DNA of 64,000 nucleotides from Rhodospirillales bacterium 70-18. Lineage in GTDB: Bacteria > Pseudomonadota > Alphaproteobacteria > Acetobacterales > Acetobacteraceae. Below are positions 8,903-17,763 of the stretch, in pieces. The notes beneath the pieces are model-generated. The model was given only the letters and a program-made list of their open reading frames with translations, did not search any database and had not been told where the DNA came from. Position 1 is the stretch's first letter. Each line of letters opens with the position of its first letter. The position numbers and the translations under genes were made by a program. Where the stretch lies: NCBI GenBank assembly GCA_001899585.1, contig MKWE01000031.1, positions 273,188 through 337,187 of the forward strand, given 5' to 3'.

Positions 8903-9762
8903 GCCGCGGCCAGTTCCTTGACGCGCAGCAGGCTGACCAGCCGCGCCAGCGTCGCCGCCATCTCGGTGCGCTTGACCACCATGTCCAGGATGCCGTGCTC
9001 CAGCAGGTATTCGGCGCGCTGGAAGCCTTCGGGCAGCTTCTCGCGCACCGTCTGCTCGATCACCCGCGCGCCCGCGAAGCCGATCAGGGCGCCCGGTTCG
9101 GCGATCTGGATGTCGCCCAGCATAGTGAAGCTGGCGGTCACGCCGCCGGTGGTCGGGTCGGTCAGCACGGTGATGAAGGGCAGCCCGGCCTCTTTCACCA
9201 TGCGGGAGGCGATGATGCTGCGCGGCATCTGCATCAGGCTGACCGCGCCTTCCTGCATGCGGGCGCCGCCCGAGGCGGTGAAGACGATCAGCGGCGCGTC
9301 CTGCAGCACGGCGAGCTTGGCGGCCGCCAGCAGGCCCTCGCCCACGGCGGCGCCCATCGAGCCGGCCATGAATTCGAACGCCATCACCGCGACCACGGCC
9401 TTCTGGCCGCCGATCAGGCCGTGCGCCACCACCACCGCGTCGTCTAGGTGGGTTTTCTCGCGCGCCTGCTTCAGCCGGTCGGGATAGCGCTGGGAGTCGC
9501 GGAAACGCAGCGGGTCCACGGGCACCTTGGGGAGTTCGATGCGGGTGCAGCTTCCGCCGTCGAAGGTCCAGGCCAGCCGTTCCAGCGCGCCCACGCGCAT
9601 ATGGTGGCCGCAATGGCCGCATACCTTCTGGTTTTTCTCCAGCTCGGTATGGAAGGTCATCTGCTGGCAGGAGGGGCACTGGACCCACAGATTCTCCGGC
9701 ACGTCGCGCCGGCCCAGCAGGGTGCGGATCTTGGGGCGAACGAATTCGGTGAGCCAGTTCAT
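8899..9762 (-). CDS. accD: Acetyl-CoA carboxylase carboxyltransferase subunit beta
   Basis: A 287-residue carboxyltransferase beta subunit that, with AccA, transfers CO2 from carboxybiotin to acetyl-CoA to make malonyl-CoA for fatty-acid synthesis. The N-terminal zinc ribbon is intact (Cys29, Cys32, Cys48, Cys51), and the crotonase-fold core carries the ASGGARMQEG and TDPTTGGVTASF motifs. The true start is the ATG at 9762 (MNWLTEF); the open frame continues upstream into the palindromic repeat at 9808-9893 and would add a spurious Lys/Phe-rich peptide. It overlaps folC by 4 bp. Confidence 0.95.
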   Translation of the reverse strand: MNWLTEFVRPKIRTLLGRRDVPENLWVQCPSCQQMTFHTELEKNQKVCGHCGHHMRVGALERLAWTFDGGSCTRIELPKVPVDPLRFRDSQRYPDRLKQAREKTHLDDAVVVAHGLIGGQKAVVAVMAFEFMAGSMGAAVGEGLLAAAKLAVLQDAPLIVFTASGGARMQEGAVSLMQMPRSIIASRMVKEAGLPFITVLTDPTTGGVTASFTMLGDIQIAEPGALIGFAGARVIEQTVREKLPEGFQRAEYLLEHGILDMVVKRTEMAATLARLVSLLRVKELAAA

Positions 9763-9807
9763 GACATCGATCCAGTGTTCTCGGCAGTCGCCGCCGGCAC
9801 GAGACAA

Positions 9808-9893
9808 ACGAACAAAAGTTTTTTGGTTCTTTTTTTCAAAAAAGAACAGCTCTTCTTTGTTTGAAAACAAAGAAGCAAAAAAACTTTATCCGT
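9808..9893. repeat. Palindromic intergenic repeat, short form (copy 1)
   Basis: An A/T-rich element between trpA and accD. Outer arms CGAACAAAAGTTTTTT and AAAAAAACTTTATCCG enclose two hairpins: GTTCTTTTTT/AAAAAAGAAC (9827-9847) and CTTCTTTGTTT/AAAACAAAGAAG (9852-9875). The right arm supplies the TAA stop of trpA. It may act as a transcription attenuator or mRNA-stabilising structure between the two genes, or be a non-autonomous mobile palindrome. Confidence 0.85.
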
Positions 9894-10728
9894 TTGCCGG
9901 TTGGGTTGCGCGGGCGCCGCGGACACCTTCGGCCAGCGCGCGCACCTGGGCCAGCACGCGGCCGACGGTGGCCGGCGTGGCGCGGCCCTCGGGGTCCAGG
10001 CTGGCGGCCAGGGTGTCGATCAGGGCGGAGGCCACCACCGCGGCGTCGGCGGCGGTGGCGGCGGCGGCGGCCTGGGCCGGCGAGCGCACGCCGAAGCCCA
10101 CCGCGATCGGCAGGCTGGTGGCGCGGCGGATGCGCGGGATCGCCTCGGCCAGTTCATCGGCGCTGGCGGTGCGGGTGCCGGTGATGCCGGTGATGGAGAC
10201 GTAGTAGACGAAGCCGGAACTGCCGTTCAGCACCAGCGGCAGCCGGGCGTCGTCGGTGGTCGGCGCGACCAGGCGGATGATGTCCAGCCCGTTGGCGGTG
10301 GCGTGCGGCAGAACCAGGTCCGCCTCCTCGCTGGGCAGGTCGACGATGATCAGGCCGTCCACGCCCGCGCGCGCCGCCTCGGCGCAGAATTTCTCCACCC
10401 CGAAGGACAGGATGGGGTTGAGGTAGCCCATCAGGATCACCGGGGTGTCGGCGTCCTCCTGGCGGAACTCCCACACCATGGCCAGGGTGTGGATCATCTT
10501 CGCCCCGGCATCGAGCGAGCGGCGGCCGGCGAGCTGGATGGTGGGGCCGTCGGCCATCGGGTCAGTGAACGGGCAGCCGATCTCGATCAGGTCGGCGCCG
10601 GCGCCGGGCATGCCGCGCAGGATTTCCAGCGAGGTGTTGGCATCCGGGTCCCAGGCTTCCAGGAACGGGATCAGGGCGCCCCGGCCCTCGGCCTTCAGCT
10701 TGGCGAAACGCGCGGCGATGCGGCTCAT
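9886..10728 (-). CDS. trpA: Tryptophan synthase alpha subunit
   Basis: A 280-residue TIM-barrel subunit that cleaves indole-3-glycerol phosphate to indole and glyceraldehyde 3-phosphate, passing indole to TrpB. The catalytic Glu49 (LIEIG) and Asp60 (DPMADGP) are present, as are the phosphate-binding segments ([15 protein letters not shown]). The alpha-beta contact region appears normal. Its TAA stop falls inside the neighbouring palindromic repeat, so the last codons abut repeat DNA. It lies 11 bp downstream of trpB in a conserved trpBA-accD-folC order. Confidence 0.95.
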   Translation of the reverse strand: MSRIAARFAKLKAEGRGALIPFLEAWDPDANTSLEILRGMPGAGADLIEIGCPFTDPMADGPTIQLAGRRSLDAGAKMIHTLAMVWEFRQEDADTPVILMGYLNPILSFGVEKFCAEAARAGVDGLIIVDLPSEEADLVLPHATANGLDIIRLVAPTTDDARLPLVLNGSSGFVYYVSITGITGTRTASADELAEAIPRIRRATSLPIAVGFGVRSPAQAAAAATAADAAVVASALIDTLAASLDPEGRATPATVGRVLAQVRALAEGVRGARATQPANG

Positions 10729-10739
10729 GGCGCTTTCCC

Positions 10740-11966
10740 CTACAGCTTCACGCCGAGCGCGTCGGCCACGGTGAAGATGTCCTTGTCGCCGCGCCCGCAG
10801 AGATTCATCAGGATGATCTTGTCCTTGTCCATGGCGGGCGCGATCTTGGCCACATGGGCCAGCGCGTGCGCCGGCTCCAGCGCCGGGATGATGCCCTCGG
10901 TGCGGGTGCAGAGCTGGAAGGCGTCCAGCGCCTCGGTATCGGTGGCGGCCACGTATTCCACCCGGCCGATTTCGTGCAGCCAGGAATGTTCCGGCCCGAT
11001 GCCCGGATAGTCCAGCCCGGCGCTGATGCTGTGCGCCTCCTGGATCTGGCCGTCCTCGTCCTGCAGCAGGTAGGTGCGGTTGCCGTGCAGCACGCCCGGC
11101 CGGCCGCGCGACAGGCTGGCGGCGTGCTGGTGGGTGTCCAGCCCGTGGCCGGCCGCCTCCACGCCGATGAGGCGCACGGAAGTGTCGTCGAGGAACGGGT
11201 GGAACAGGCCCATGGCGTTGGAGCCGCCGCCGATCGCCGCCACCGCGATATCCGGCAGGCGGCCCTCGGCCTCGTGCATCTGCACCTTGGCCTCCTCGCC
11301 GATCACGCTCTGGAAGTCGCGCACCATCATCGGGTAGGGGTGCGGGCCGGCGACGGTGCCGATGATGTAAAACGTGTCGCGCACGTTGGCGACCCAGTCG
11401 CGCAGCGCCTCGTTCATCGCGTCCTTCAGCGTGGCGGCGCCGGAGGTGACGGGCTTCACCTCCGCGCCCAGCAGCTTCATGCGGAACACGTTGGGCGCCT
11501 GGCGGGCGACGTCGGTGGCCCCCATGTAGACGGTGCAGGGCAGGCCGAACAGCGCGCAGACGGTGGCGGTGGCCACGCCGTGCTGGCCGGCGCCGGTTTC
11601 GGCGATGATGCGGGTTTTGCCCATGCGGCGGGCCAGCAGGATCTGCCCCATGCAGGAGTTGATCTTGTGCGCGCCGGTGTGGTTCAGCTCGTCGCGCTTG
11701 AAATAGACCTTCGCGCCGCCGAGGCGCTCGGTGAGCCGCTGGGCGAACCATAGCGGGCTGGGGCGGCCGACGTAGTTCTTGAGGTAGTCGTCCAGCTCCG
11801 GCTGGAAGGCCGGGTCGGCCTTGGCGGCGTTGTACGCGGCCTCGACCTCCAGGATCAGCGGCATCAGCGTCTCGGCCACGAAGCGGCCGCCGAATTCACC
11901 GAACCGGCCACGGGCGTCGGGCCCGGTGCGCAGCGAGTTCGGCGCGGGGGAGATGGGTTGGTTCAA
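10740..11966 (-). CDS. trpB: Tryptophan synthase beta subunit
   Basis: A 408-residue pyridoxal-phosphate enzyme that condenses indole with serine to give tryptophan. The PLP lysine is Lys101 in NHTGAHKIN, the catalytic glutamate is in AETGAGQHG (Glu123), and the phosphate-binding GGGSNAMG follows. Full family length. In most alphaproteobacteria trpF precedes trpB; here the upstream DNA instead holds a palindromic repeat and then the divergent ipdC gene, so trpF must be elsewhere. A possible functional pairing with ipdC is discussed in the findings. Confidence 0.95.
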   Translation of the reverse strand: MNQPISPAPNSLRTGPDARGRFGEFGGRFVAETLMPLILEVEAAYNAAKADPAFQPELDDYLKNYVGRPSPLWFAQRLTERLGGAKVYFKRDELNHTGAHKINSCMGQILLARRMGKTRIIAETGAGQHGVATATVCALFGLPCTVYMGATDVARQAPNVFRMKLLGAEVKPVTSGAATLKDAMNEALRDWVANVRDTFYIIGTVAGPHPYPMMVRDFQSVIGEEAKVQMHEAEGRLPDIAVAAIGGGSNAMGLFHPFLDDTSVRLIGVEAAGHGLDTHQHAASLSRGRPGVLHGNRTYLLQDEDGQIQEAHSISAGLDYPGIGPEHSWLHEIGRVEYVAATDTEALDAFQLCTRTEGIIPALEPAHALAHVAKIAPAMDKDKIILMNLCGRGDKDIFTVADALGVKL

Positions 11967-12032
11967 GTCGCGTGCCTCCGGTCAGGCGCCTGTCATAGCG
12001 CAGGGGGGCCGGGGAAGGCCAGACAGGGGGGA

Positions 12033-12154
12033 GGAAGGGTTCTTTTTTGGAAGAAAGAACCAAAAAACTTTTATTCGCTGGAGTCCCCCGGGGGGCGCCG
12101 GGTCCCCGGCGAACAAGGTTTTTTGCTTTTTTTGTCCACAAAAAGAAGCCTTCC
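12033..12154. repeat. Palindromic intergenic repeat, long form (copy 2)
   Basis: It lies between the divergent trpB and ipdC genes, so it cannot be a simple terminator for either. Terminal GGAAGG/CCTTCC close the element; inside are a GTTC...GAAC hairpin (about 12039-12061), central arms TTATTCGCTGG...CCGGCGAACAA around a GC-rich core, and a CTTTTTTTGTCC...AAAAAGAAG hairpin. ipdC starts 50 bp to the right. Confidence 0.85.
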
Positions 12155-12204
12155 CTTCGTTTCATAGGAAACTATCCTGCCGGCACCCTCCCAGGAGATA
12201 CCCC

Positions 12205-13842
12205 ATGCCCACGCTAGGCCACAGCCTGATCGCCGCGCTGAAGGACCACGGCGCGCGGGAGATTTTCGGCATTCCCGGCGACTTCGTGCTGCCGCTGTGC
12301 AAGGTGATCGAGGAGAGCGGGCTGCTGCCGTTCTACACGCTGAGCCACGAGCCGGCGGTGGGTTTCGCCGCCGATGCGGCGGCACGGTTCCGGGGGTCGA
12401 TCTCAGTGGCGGTCGCCACCTGGGGGGCCGGGGCGTTCAACCTGGTGAACCCGGTGGCCGGCGCCTATGCCGAGCGGTCGCCGGTGGTGGTGGTGTCCGG
12501 CGCGCCGGGGGTGCATGAGCGGGCCAGCGGCTGGCAGCTGCACCACATGTCGCGCGCCATCGACACGCAGGCGCGCATCTTCCGCGAGATCACCTGCGAC
12601 CAGGCGGTGCTGGACGACCCGGCCCGCGCGCCGGCCGACATCGCGCGCGTGCTGCGCAGCGCCATCGCCTATTCGCTGCCGGTATATATCGAGGTGCCGC
12701 GCGACCTGGTGGGCGCCGAGACCGCCGCGGTGGCGCCGCTGCCGCGCCTGCCGGTGGACGCCGACGCGCTGGCCGAATGCGCCGACGAGATCCTGGCCCG
12801 GCTGGCCGCCGCCGCCACGCCGGTGCTGATGGTGGATGTGGAGGTCCGCCGCTACGGCGTGGAGGACAAGGCCGCCCGGCTGGCCCGCGCACTGGGCATT
12901 CCGGTGGTGACCACCTTCATGGGGCGCGGCCTGCTGAGCGGGCATGCCGACGTGGTGCGCGGCACCTACATGGGTGCGGCCGGCGAGGCGGCGATCACCA
13001 GGCTGGTGGAGGGCTCGGACGGGCTGCTGCTGCTGGGGGTGATCCTGTCGGACACCAATTTCGCGGTCAGCGAACGCAAGATCGACATGCGGCGCGCCAT
13101 GCTGGCGATCGACCGCGCGGTGCGGGTGGGCCACCACGCCTACCCGGCCATTCCGCTGGATGCGCTGCTGGACGCGCTGCTGGCCCGCGTGACCGAGCGC
13201 CCGGCCGCCGCCGCCCCCGCCGCGCCGCCGCCGCCCGCCTCCACCCTGAGCCTGGACGACGCGGTGATCGCGCCCTCGGACGTGGCGGCGGCGATCAACG
13301 ACCTGTTCGCCGCGCATGGCCCGATGCCGATGGCCGCCGACATGGGCGACTGCCTGTTCACCGCCATGGAGATCGCCAACACCGACCTGGTGGCCCCCGG
13401 CTACTATGCCGGCATGGGCTTCGGCGTGCCGGCCGGGCTAGGGGCGTGCGTCGCCGCCGGAGGGCGACCGCTGATACTGGTGGGCGACGGCGCGTTCCAG
13501 ATGACTGGGTTCGAGCTGGGCAATTGCCGCCGCTACGGCTGGGACCCGATCTGCCTGGTGTTCAACAACGCGAGCTGGGAGATGCTGCGGGTGTTCCAGC
13601 CGGAGAGCGCGTTCAACAACCTGGACGACTGGCGCTTCGCCGAGCTGGCCGGGCCGCTGGGCGGCGACGGGGTGCGGGTGCGCACGCGGCGCGAACTGGC
13701 CGCCGCCCTGGCGTGCGCCCATGCCACGCGCGGGCGGTTCCAGCTGATCGAGGTGATGCTGCCGCGCGGCCAGACCTCGGACACGCTGGCCCGCTTCGTG
13801 GCGGGGTTCAAGGCGGCGCGGGAGCGGGGAGCGGCGGGGTAG
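12205..13842 (+). CDS. ipdC: Indolepyruvate/phenylpyruvate decarboxylase
   Basis: A 545-residue thiamine-diphosphate enzyme that decarboxylates indole-3-pyruvate and/or phenylpyruvate to the aldehyde, the key step of the indolepyruvate route to the auxin indole-3-acetate. It resembles the Azospirillum IpdC/PPDC group as I recall it: TLSHEPAVGFAADAAAR at the N-terminus with cofactor-activating Glu49, the catalytic His113-His114 pair (QLHHMSRAIDTQ), GDGAFQMTG at about 427-435 followed by NNASWEML for ThDP/Mg binding, and a conserved end (RGRFQLIE). The ATG at 12205 follows AGGAGA at 12193. It is divergent from trpBA. Choosing between indolepyruvate and phenylpyruvate preference needs biochemical data. 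Confidence 0.88.
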   Translation: MPTLGHSLIAALKDHGAREIFGIPGDFVLPLCKVIEESGLLPFYTLSHEPAVGFAADAAARFRGSISVAVATWGAGAFNLVNPVAGAYAERSPVVVVSGAPGVHERASGWQLHHMSRAIDTQARIFREITCDQAVLDDPARAPADIARVLRSAIAYSLPVYIEVPRDLVGAETAAVAPLPRLPVDADALAECADEILARLAAAATPVLMVDVEVRRYGVEDKAARLARALGIPVVTTFMGRGLLSGHADVVRGTYMGAAGEAAITRLVEGSDGLLLLGVILSDTNFAVSERKIDMRRAMLAIDRAVRVGHHAYPAIPLDALLDALLARVTERPAAAAPAAPPPPASTLSLDDAVIAPSDVAAAINDLFAAHGPMPMAADMGDCLFTAMEIANTDLVAPGYYAGMGFGVPAGLGACVAAGGRPLILVGDGAFQMTGFELGNCRRYGWDPICLVFNNASWEMLRVFQPESAFNNLDDWRFAELAGPLGGDGVRVRTRRELAAALACAHATRGRFQLIEVMLPRGQTSDTLARFVAGFKAARERGAAG

Positions 13843-13851
13843 CAATAAGAT

Positions 13852-13974
13852 CCACATGGAGGCGGGGAGGCGGGGAGAAGAAAGGCGAGCCGGCTTTACC
13901 TTGCTTCTCCCCGTCTCCCCGTCTCCCCGTCTCCCCGTCTCCCCGTCTCCCCGTCTCCCCGTCTCCATGTGAAT
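13852..13974. repeat. Inverted repeat with an 8-bp tandem array
   Basis: The convergent gap between ipdC and the crotonase-family gene holds a left arm CCACATGGAGGCGGGGAG (from 13852) and a right arm ending GTCTCCATGTGAA. The right arm contains an 8-bp unit (CCCCGTCT) repeated about seven times with perfect period between 13909 and 13966. Arms and ending match the degenerate repeat at 3459-3585. It may form a long hairpin terminating both convergent genes; the tandem part is likely length-variable by slippage. Confidence 0.75.
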
Positions 13975-13993
13975 TTGCCCTTGCTGAACCTCG

Positions 13994-14812
13994 CTATCGC
14001 CCGGTGAATACCGGTTTGCGCTTTTCCATGAACGCGGCGCGGCCCTCGCGGTAGTCGGCGCTGTCGAAGCAGGTGGCGATGCTGCGGGTGATCGCCGCCG
14101 TGTCCATCTCCGACTCCGCGCGGGTCGCCTCGGTGACGGTGAACTTCATGCTGGCGACCGAGAGCGGGGCGTTGCCGGCGATGGTGCGGGCGATGTCCAT
14201 CACCCGGGCATCCAGCGCCTCGGGGGCCACCGCCTCGTTGATCAGGCCGATGCGGCTGGCCTCAGCGGCGTCGATGCGGTTGCCGGTGTAGACCAGCATG
14301 CGGGCATGCGCCGGACCCACCAGCGCCACCAGCCGGCGCATGGTGGTGAAGCCATAGGAGATGCCGAGCTTCGCCGCCGGGATGCCGAACTGGCTGTTGG
14401 TGGAGGCGATGCGCAGATCGGCCTGCATGGCGATGCCCAGGCCGCCGCCCATGCAGAAGCCGCGGATGCGCGCGATCACCGGCTTGGCGAAACCGGCCAG
14501 CTTCTCGCGGCCGATGCTGGTCAGCCGGTCGTATTCCTTCTGCGCCTCGGCGTTGCCGCGCTGCTGCTCGAACTGGCTGATGTCGGCGCCGGAGACGAAC
14601 GCCTTGTCGCCGGCGCCGGTCAGCACCACCACGCGCAGGCCGGGGTCGGCGGCGAAACCGTCCAGGATCTCGGCCAGCCCGGTCCACATCTCGACGGACA
14701 TGGCATTGCGCTTCTCGGGCTGGTTGAAGGTGATGACCCCCACGCCGCCGGCCGCCGCGGCCAGCATCTTGCCGCCGGCATAGGGGGTTGTGTTGCTGGG
14801 CAGAGCGTCCAT
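13994..14812 (-). CDS. Crotonase-superfamily protein (enoyl-CoA hydratase-like)
   Basis: A 272-residue crotonase-fold protein. The oxyanion-hole segments are present (GDKAFVSGADI near 68-78 and GFCMGGG at 118-124), so it probably binds an acyl-CoA thioester. Both glutamates of classical enoyl-CoA hydratases are replaced: the position after GGG-x is Gly126 rather than Glu, and the QFG-x-PE position is Ala146. Water addition by the usual mechanism is therefore unlikely; an isomerase, hydrolase, decarboxylase or other crotonase chemistry is possible. It is isolated, convergent with ipdC and about 20 bp downstream of the permease gene on the same strand. Confidence 0.8.
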   Translation of the reverse strand: MDALPSNTTPYAGGKMLAAAAGGVGVITFNQPEKRNAMSVEMWTGLAEILDGFAADPGLRVVVLTGAGDKAFVSGADISQFEQQRGNAEAQKEYDRLTSIGREKLAGFAKPVIARIRGFCMGGGLGIAMQADLRIASTNSQFGIPAAKLGISYGFTTMRRLVALVGPAHARMLVYTGNRIDAAEASRIGLINEAVAPEALDARVMDIARTIAGNAPLSVASMKFTVTEATRAESEMDTAAITRSIATCFDSADYREGRAAFMEKRKPVFTGR

Positions 14813-14832
14813 GGGGTGCGCCTTTCAGGTGG

Positions 14833-16545
14833 TCAGATGGCGGGCCGGCCGCGCCCGCCGGCGCGGTAGCCCAGGATCGGCAGCCGGTTCACCGCCAGGA
14901 TGATCGCGAACGTGACCAGCAGCAACGCCAGCCCCATCACCGAGATGGCGCCCAGGTCGCCACCCTCGTTGAGGTCGTAGATCACCACCGAGATCACCTT
15001 GGTCTCGGACGTGGTGAGCAGGATGGTGGCCGACAGCTCGCGCATCACGCCGATGAACACGATGCTCCAGGTGGCGATGATGGTGGTGCGCAGCAGCGGC
15101 GCGGTGATCTGCCACAGCGCCTGCAGCCGGGTGGCGCCGAAGATGCGCGAGGCTTCCTCCAACTCCACATGCAGCCCGCGCAGCGCGGCCTGCACCTGCT
15201 GGAAGCCGGCCGGCATCTCCAGCGTGACGAACGCCACGATCAGAATCCACAGCGTGCCGTAGAGCACGAAAGGCGGGCGGGTGTAGACCAGGAACAGGCC
15301 GACGCCCATCACGATGCCAGGCACGGCGATCGGCGCCATCGCCAGCACCGGCAGCATCTGGTGGCCAGGCACCAGCCGGCGGCTGGCCAGGTAGCCCACC
15401 ACCAGCGCCACCGCCGTCACCACCGTGGCGCTGACCACCCCCAGCACCAGCGTGTTGGTCATTGCCAGGCGGGTGCCGGAGAACTCCCACAGCACGAAAT
15501 GCAGGTGCTTCCACGACAGCGTGCTCCAGGCCAGCGGGTCGGCCAAGTTGCGCACCACCGCCGCCTTCAGCAGCGCGGCGTAGGGCAGGATCACCGGGTT
15601 CAGCATGATCAGCAGGCACAGCGCGAAGGCCGGCCAGCGCCACAGCTTTAGGCGGATCAGGCGGGGCGGGCTGTTCTTGCCGCCCACCACCACGTAGGAG
15701 CGCCGCCCCAGCAGCCAGCGCTGCAGTTGCAGCACGAGCAGCGTGACCCCCAGCAGCGGCAGCGCGGCGGCGGCGGCTAGGTGGGTTTGCGGCGGGTACT
15801 GGAACAGGCTCCAGATCTTGGTGGTCAGCGTGTGGAAACCCGAGGGCAGCGCCAGGATGGCCGGAGTGCCGAACAGCGTCAGCGCCTGCAGGAAGGCCAC
15901 CAGCGTGCCGGCCAGGATTGCCGGCAGGATCAGCGGCAGGGTGATCCGCCGCGCCGTCTGCCAGGCGCCGCCGCCGAGGATGTTGGAGGCATCCTCGATA
16001 TCGGCCGGGATGTTCTCCAGCGCATTGGCCAGCAGGGTGAACACGTAGGGGAAGGTGTAGCAGCCGATGCAGAAGGCGACGCCGGTAACGGTGTAGATGT
16101 CGAACAGGTAGTCGTATTCGCCCATGCCGAACAGCCAGCGCGCCCACTGGTTCAGAATGCCCGAGTTGGGGGCGGCCAGCAGTTCCCAGGCGATCGCCCC
16201 CAGGAAGGGCGGAGTGACGAACGAGGCGGTGACCAGGGCGCGGATCGCGCCGCGGAACGGCACGTCGGTGCGCGCCACCAGCCAGGCCAGCGGGATCGCC
16301 ACCAGCGCGGCGCCGGCGGCCGAGGCCACCGCGATCACCAACGTCACCCGCATGGGCTTCAGCAGCGCCGGGTCGGTGGCCAGCTGGCGGAAATTGGCGA
16401 GCGTCAGCCCGCCCTGGTCGTTGGTGACGCTGAACCAGCCCAGCCAGCCGAGCGGCAGCACCACCAGCACGCACAGCCCGAGCGCGATCAGGCCGAACAG
16501 CAGCAGCGAGATGTCGGGCCGCCTGATTGTCGCGGGATTGCTCAT
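14833..16545 (-). CDS. ABC transporter permease, two-domain ferric type (FbpB-like)
   Basis: A 570-residue inner-membrane protein made of two fused permease domains, each with about six helices and an EAA coupling loop (IEDASNILGGGAWQTARRI near residue 190 and LEEASRIFGATRLQALWQI near residue 455). This architecture is typical of ferric-iron, thiamine and 2-aminoethylphosphonate importers. Its start overlaps the end of the ATPase gene by 4 bp. No periplasmic binding-protein gene lies next to the pair, so the substrate is undefined; the binding protein at 29.3 kb belongs to a separate complete operon. Confidence 0.88.
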   Translation of the reverse strand: MSNPATIRRPDISLLLFGLIALGLCVLVVLPLGWLGWFSVTNDQGGLTLANFRQLATDPALLKPMRVTLVIAVASAAGAALVAIPLAWLVARTDVPFRGAIRALVTASFVTPPFLGAIAWELLAAPNSGILNQWARWLFGMGEYDYLFDIYTVTGVAFCIGCYTFPYVFTLLANALENIPADIEDASNILGGGAWQTARRITLPLILPAILAGTLVAFLQALTLFGTPAILALPSGFHTLTTKIWSLFQYPPQTHLAAAAALPLLGVTLLVLQLQRWLLGRRSYVVVGGKNSPPRLIRLKLWRWPAFALCLLIMLNPVILPYAALLKAAVVRNLADPLAWSTLSWKHLHFVLWEFSGTRLAMTNTLVLGVVSATVVTAVALVVGYLASRRLVPGHQMLPVLAMAPIAVPGIVMGVGLFLVYTRPPFVLYGTLWILIVAFVTLEMPAGFQQVQAALRGLHVELEEASRIFGATRLQALWQITAPLLRTTIIATWSIVFIGVMRELSATILLTTSETKVISVVIYDLNEGGDLGAISVMGLALLLVTFAIILAVNRLPILGYRAGGRGRPAI

Positions 16546-17600
16546 CGCGGCAGGGCCCGACAGTGCCGGCGGGGCAGCCGCACCCCCACGGCGGCGCCCA
16601 CCGGCAGCACCGTGTCCAGCGGCGTCACCGCCCGCAGGGTGATGTCGCCGCCCATGTCCAGCAGGTAGTCCCGCTGCGCGCCAAGATAGGTATGCCGCAT
16701 GACTGTTCCGCTGAACGCATTCTCGCCCTCGGCCGGGTCGGTGCTCAGTTCCACCTCGTGCGGCCGCACCGAGATCGCGGTCTGCCCCGCTGCCGCCGCG
16801 CCCTGCCCCCAGGCCACCGTCATCGGCCCGCAGCGCGCCACCCCGCCATCGACCGTGCCATGCAGGATGTTGGTGCCGCCGATGAAGCGGGCGACGAACT
16901 CCGATTGCGGGCGCAGATACACGTCTTCGGGGCTGCCGACCTGCTCGATCCGGCCGGTGTTCATCACCACGATGCGGTCCGCCGTGGTCATCGCCTCCAG
17001 CTGGTCGTGGGTGACGTAGACGGTGGTGTAGCGGAAGGCGTCGTGCAGGCGGCGGATCTCGAAGCGCATCTCCTCGCGCAGATTGGTGTCCAGGTTGGAC
17101 AGCGGCTCGTCCAGCAGCAGCGTCTCCGGCTCCACCACCAGCGCGCGGGCCAGCGCCACGCGCTGCTGCTGGCCGCCGGACAGCTCGCCCGGATAGCGCG
17201 CCCGCAGCGCCTCAAGCTGAGTCACCGCCAGGATGCGGGCCACTTTGGCGGCGACCTCGGCGGCCGGCTGGCGGCGCAGGCGCAGGCGCAGGCCATAGGC
17301 GATGTTCTCGGCCACCGTCATGTGCGGCCACAGCGCGTAGCTCTGGAAGATCATCGACATGTTGCGCCGCTCCGGCGGCAGCGTTGCCCGCGCGTCCGAC
17401 AGCGTGCGCCCGCCCACCACAATCGCCCCGGCATCCGGCGCGATGAAACCGGCGATCAGCCGCAGCGCCGTGGTCTTGCCGCAGCCCGAGGGGCCGAGCA
17501 GGCAGACCAGCTCGCCATGGCCGATCGACAGGTCGATCCCGTCGGCCACGGTCAGCGCGCCATAGGCCTTGCGGACGCCTTGCAGTTCCACTGTCGCCAA
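16542..17600 (-). CDS. ABC transporter ATP-binding protein (FbpC/PotA type)
   Basis: A 352-residue ATPase energising the two-domain permease. Walker A GPSGCGKTT (36-44), Q-loop in FQSYALWPHMT, signature ELSGGQQQR (139-147), Walker B LLLDEP (161-166) and the switch His in YVTHDQLEA are all intact, followed by a TOBE-type regulatory domain (about 240 onward). First gene of the permease operon; its upstream 163 bp are shared with the divergent VOC gene and contain a T-rich stretch near 17639 but no clear promoter pair. Confidence 0.9.
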   Translation of the reverse strand: MATVELQGVRKAYGALTVADGIDLSIGHGELVCLLGPSGCGKTTALRLIAGFIAPDAGAIVVGGRTLSDARATLPPERRNMSMIFQSYALWPHMTVAENIAYGLRLRLRRQPAAEVAAKVARILAVTQLEALRARYPGELSGGQQQRVALARALVVEPETLLLDEPLSNLDTNLREEMRFEIRRLHDAFRYTTVYVTHDQLEAMTTADRIVVMNTGRIEQVGSPEDVYLRPQSEFVARFIGGTNILHGTVDGGVARCGPMTVAWGQGAAAAGQTAISVRPHEVELSTDPAEGENAFSGTVMRHTYLGAQRDYLLDMGGDITLRAVTPLDTVLPVGAAVGVRLPRRHCRALPR

Positions 17601-17763
17601 GGAAGTCTCCCCCGCCTGCCCCCCAAGTTCGGAGGGGTCATTTTTTCTTCTCGCTGCGAACTAACTGAAAGCCGGGCCGGGAATTGTCAACAGAGTGGCG
17701 CCCGGCTGGCGGGGCCCGCGGCGGCGGCGTAGCATCCTGGCCAAATCCGCTCGGGAGGGCTCC

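Noticed and set aside
9763..9870. Lys/Phe-rich N-terminal extensions (KKNQKTF-type) on accD, yejF, yejB, hutH and others
   Set aside because: They are translations of the palindromic repeats; conserved family start sites lie downstream in each case.
13909..13966. Short regular array considered as a CRISPR
   Set aside because: The 8-bp units are contiguous with no spacers and no cas genes are present; it is a simple tandem repeat.
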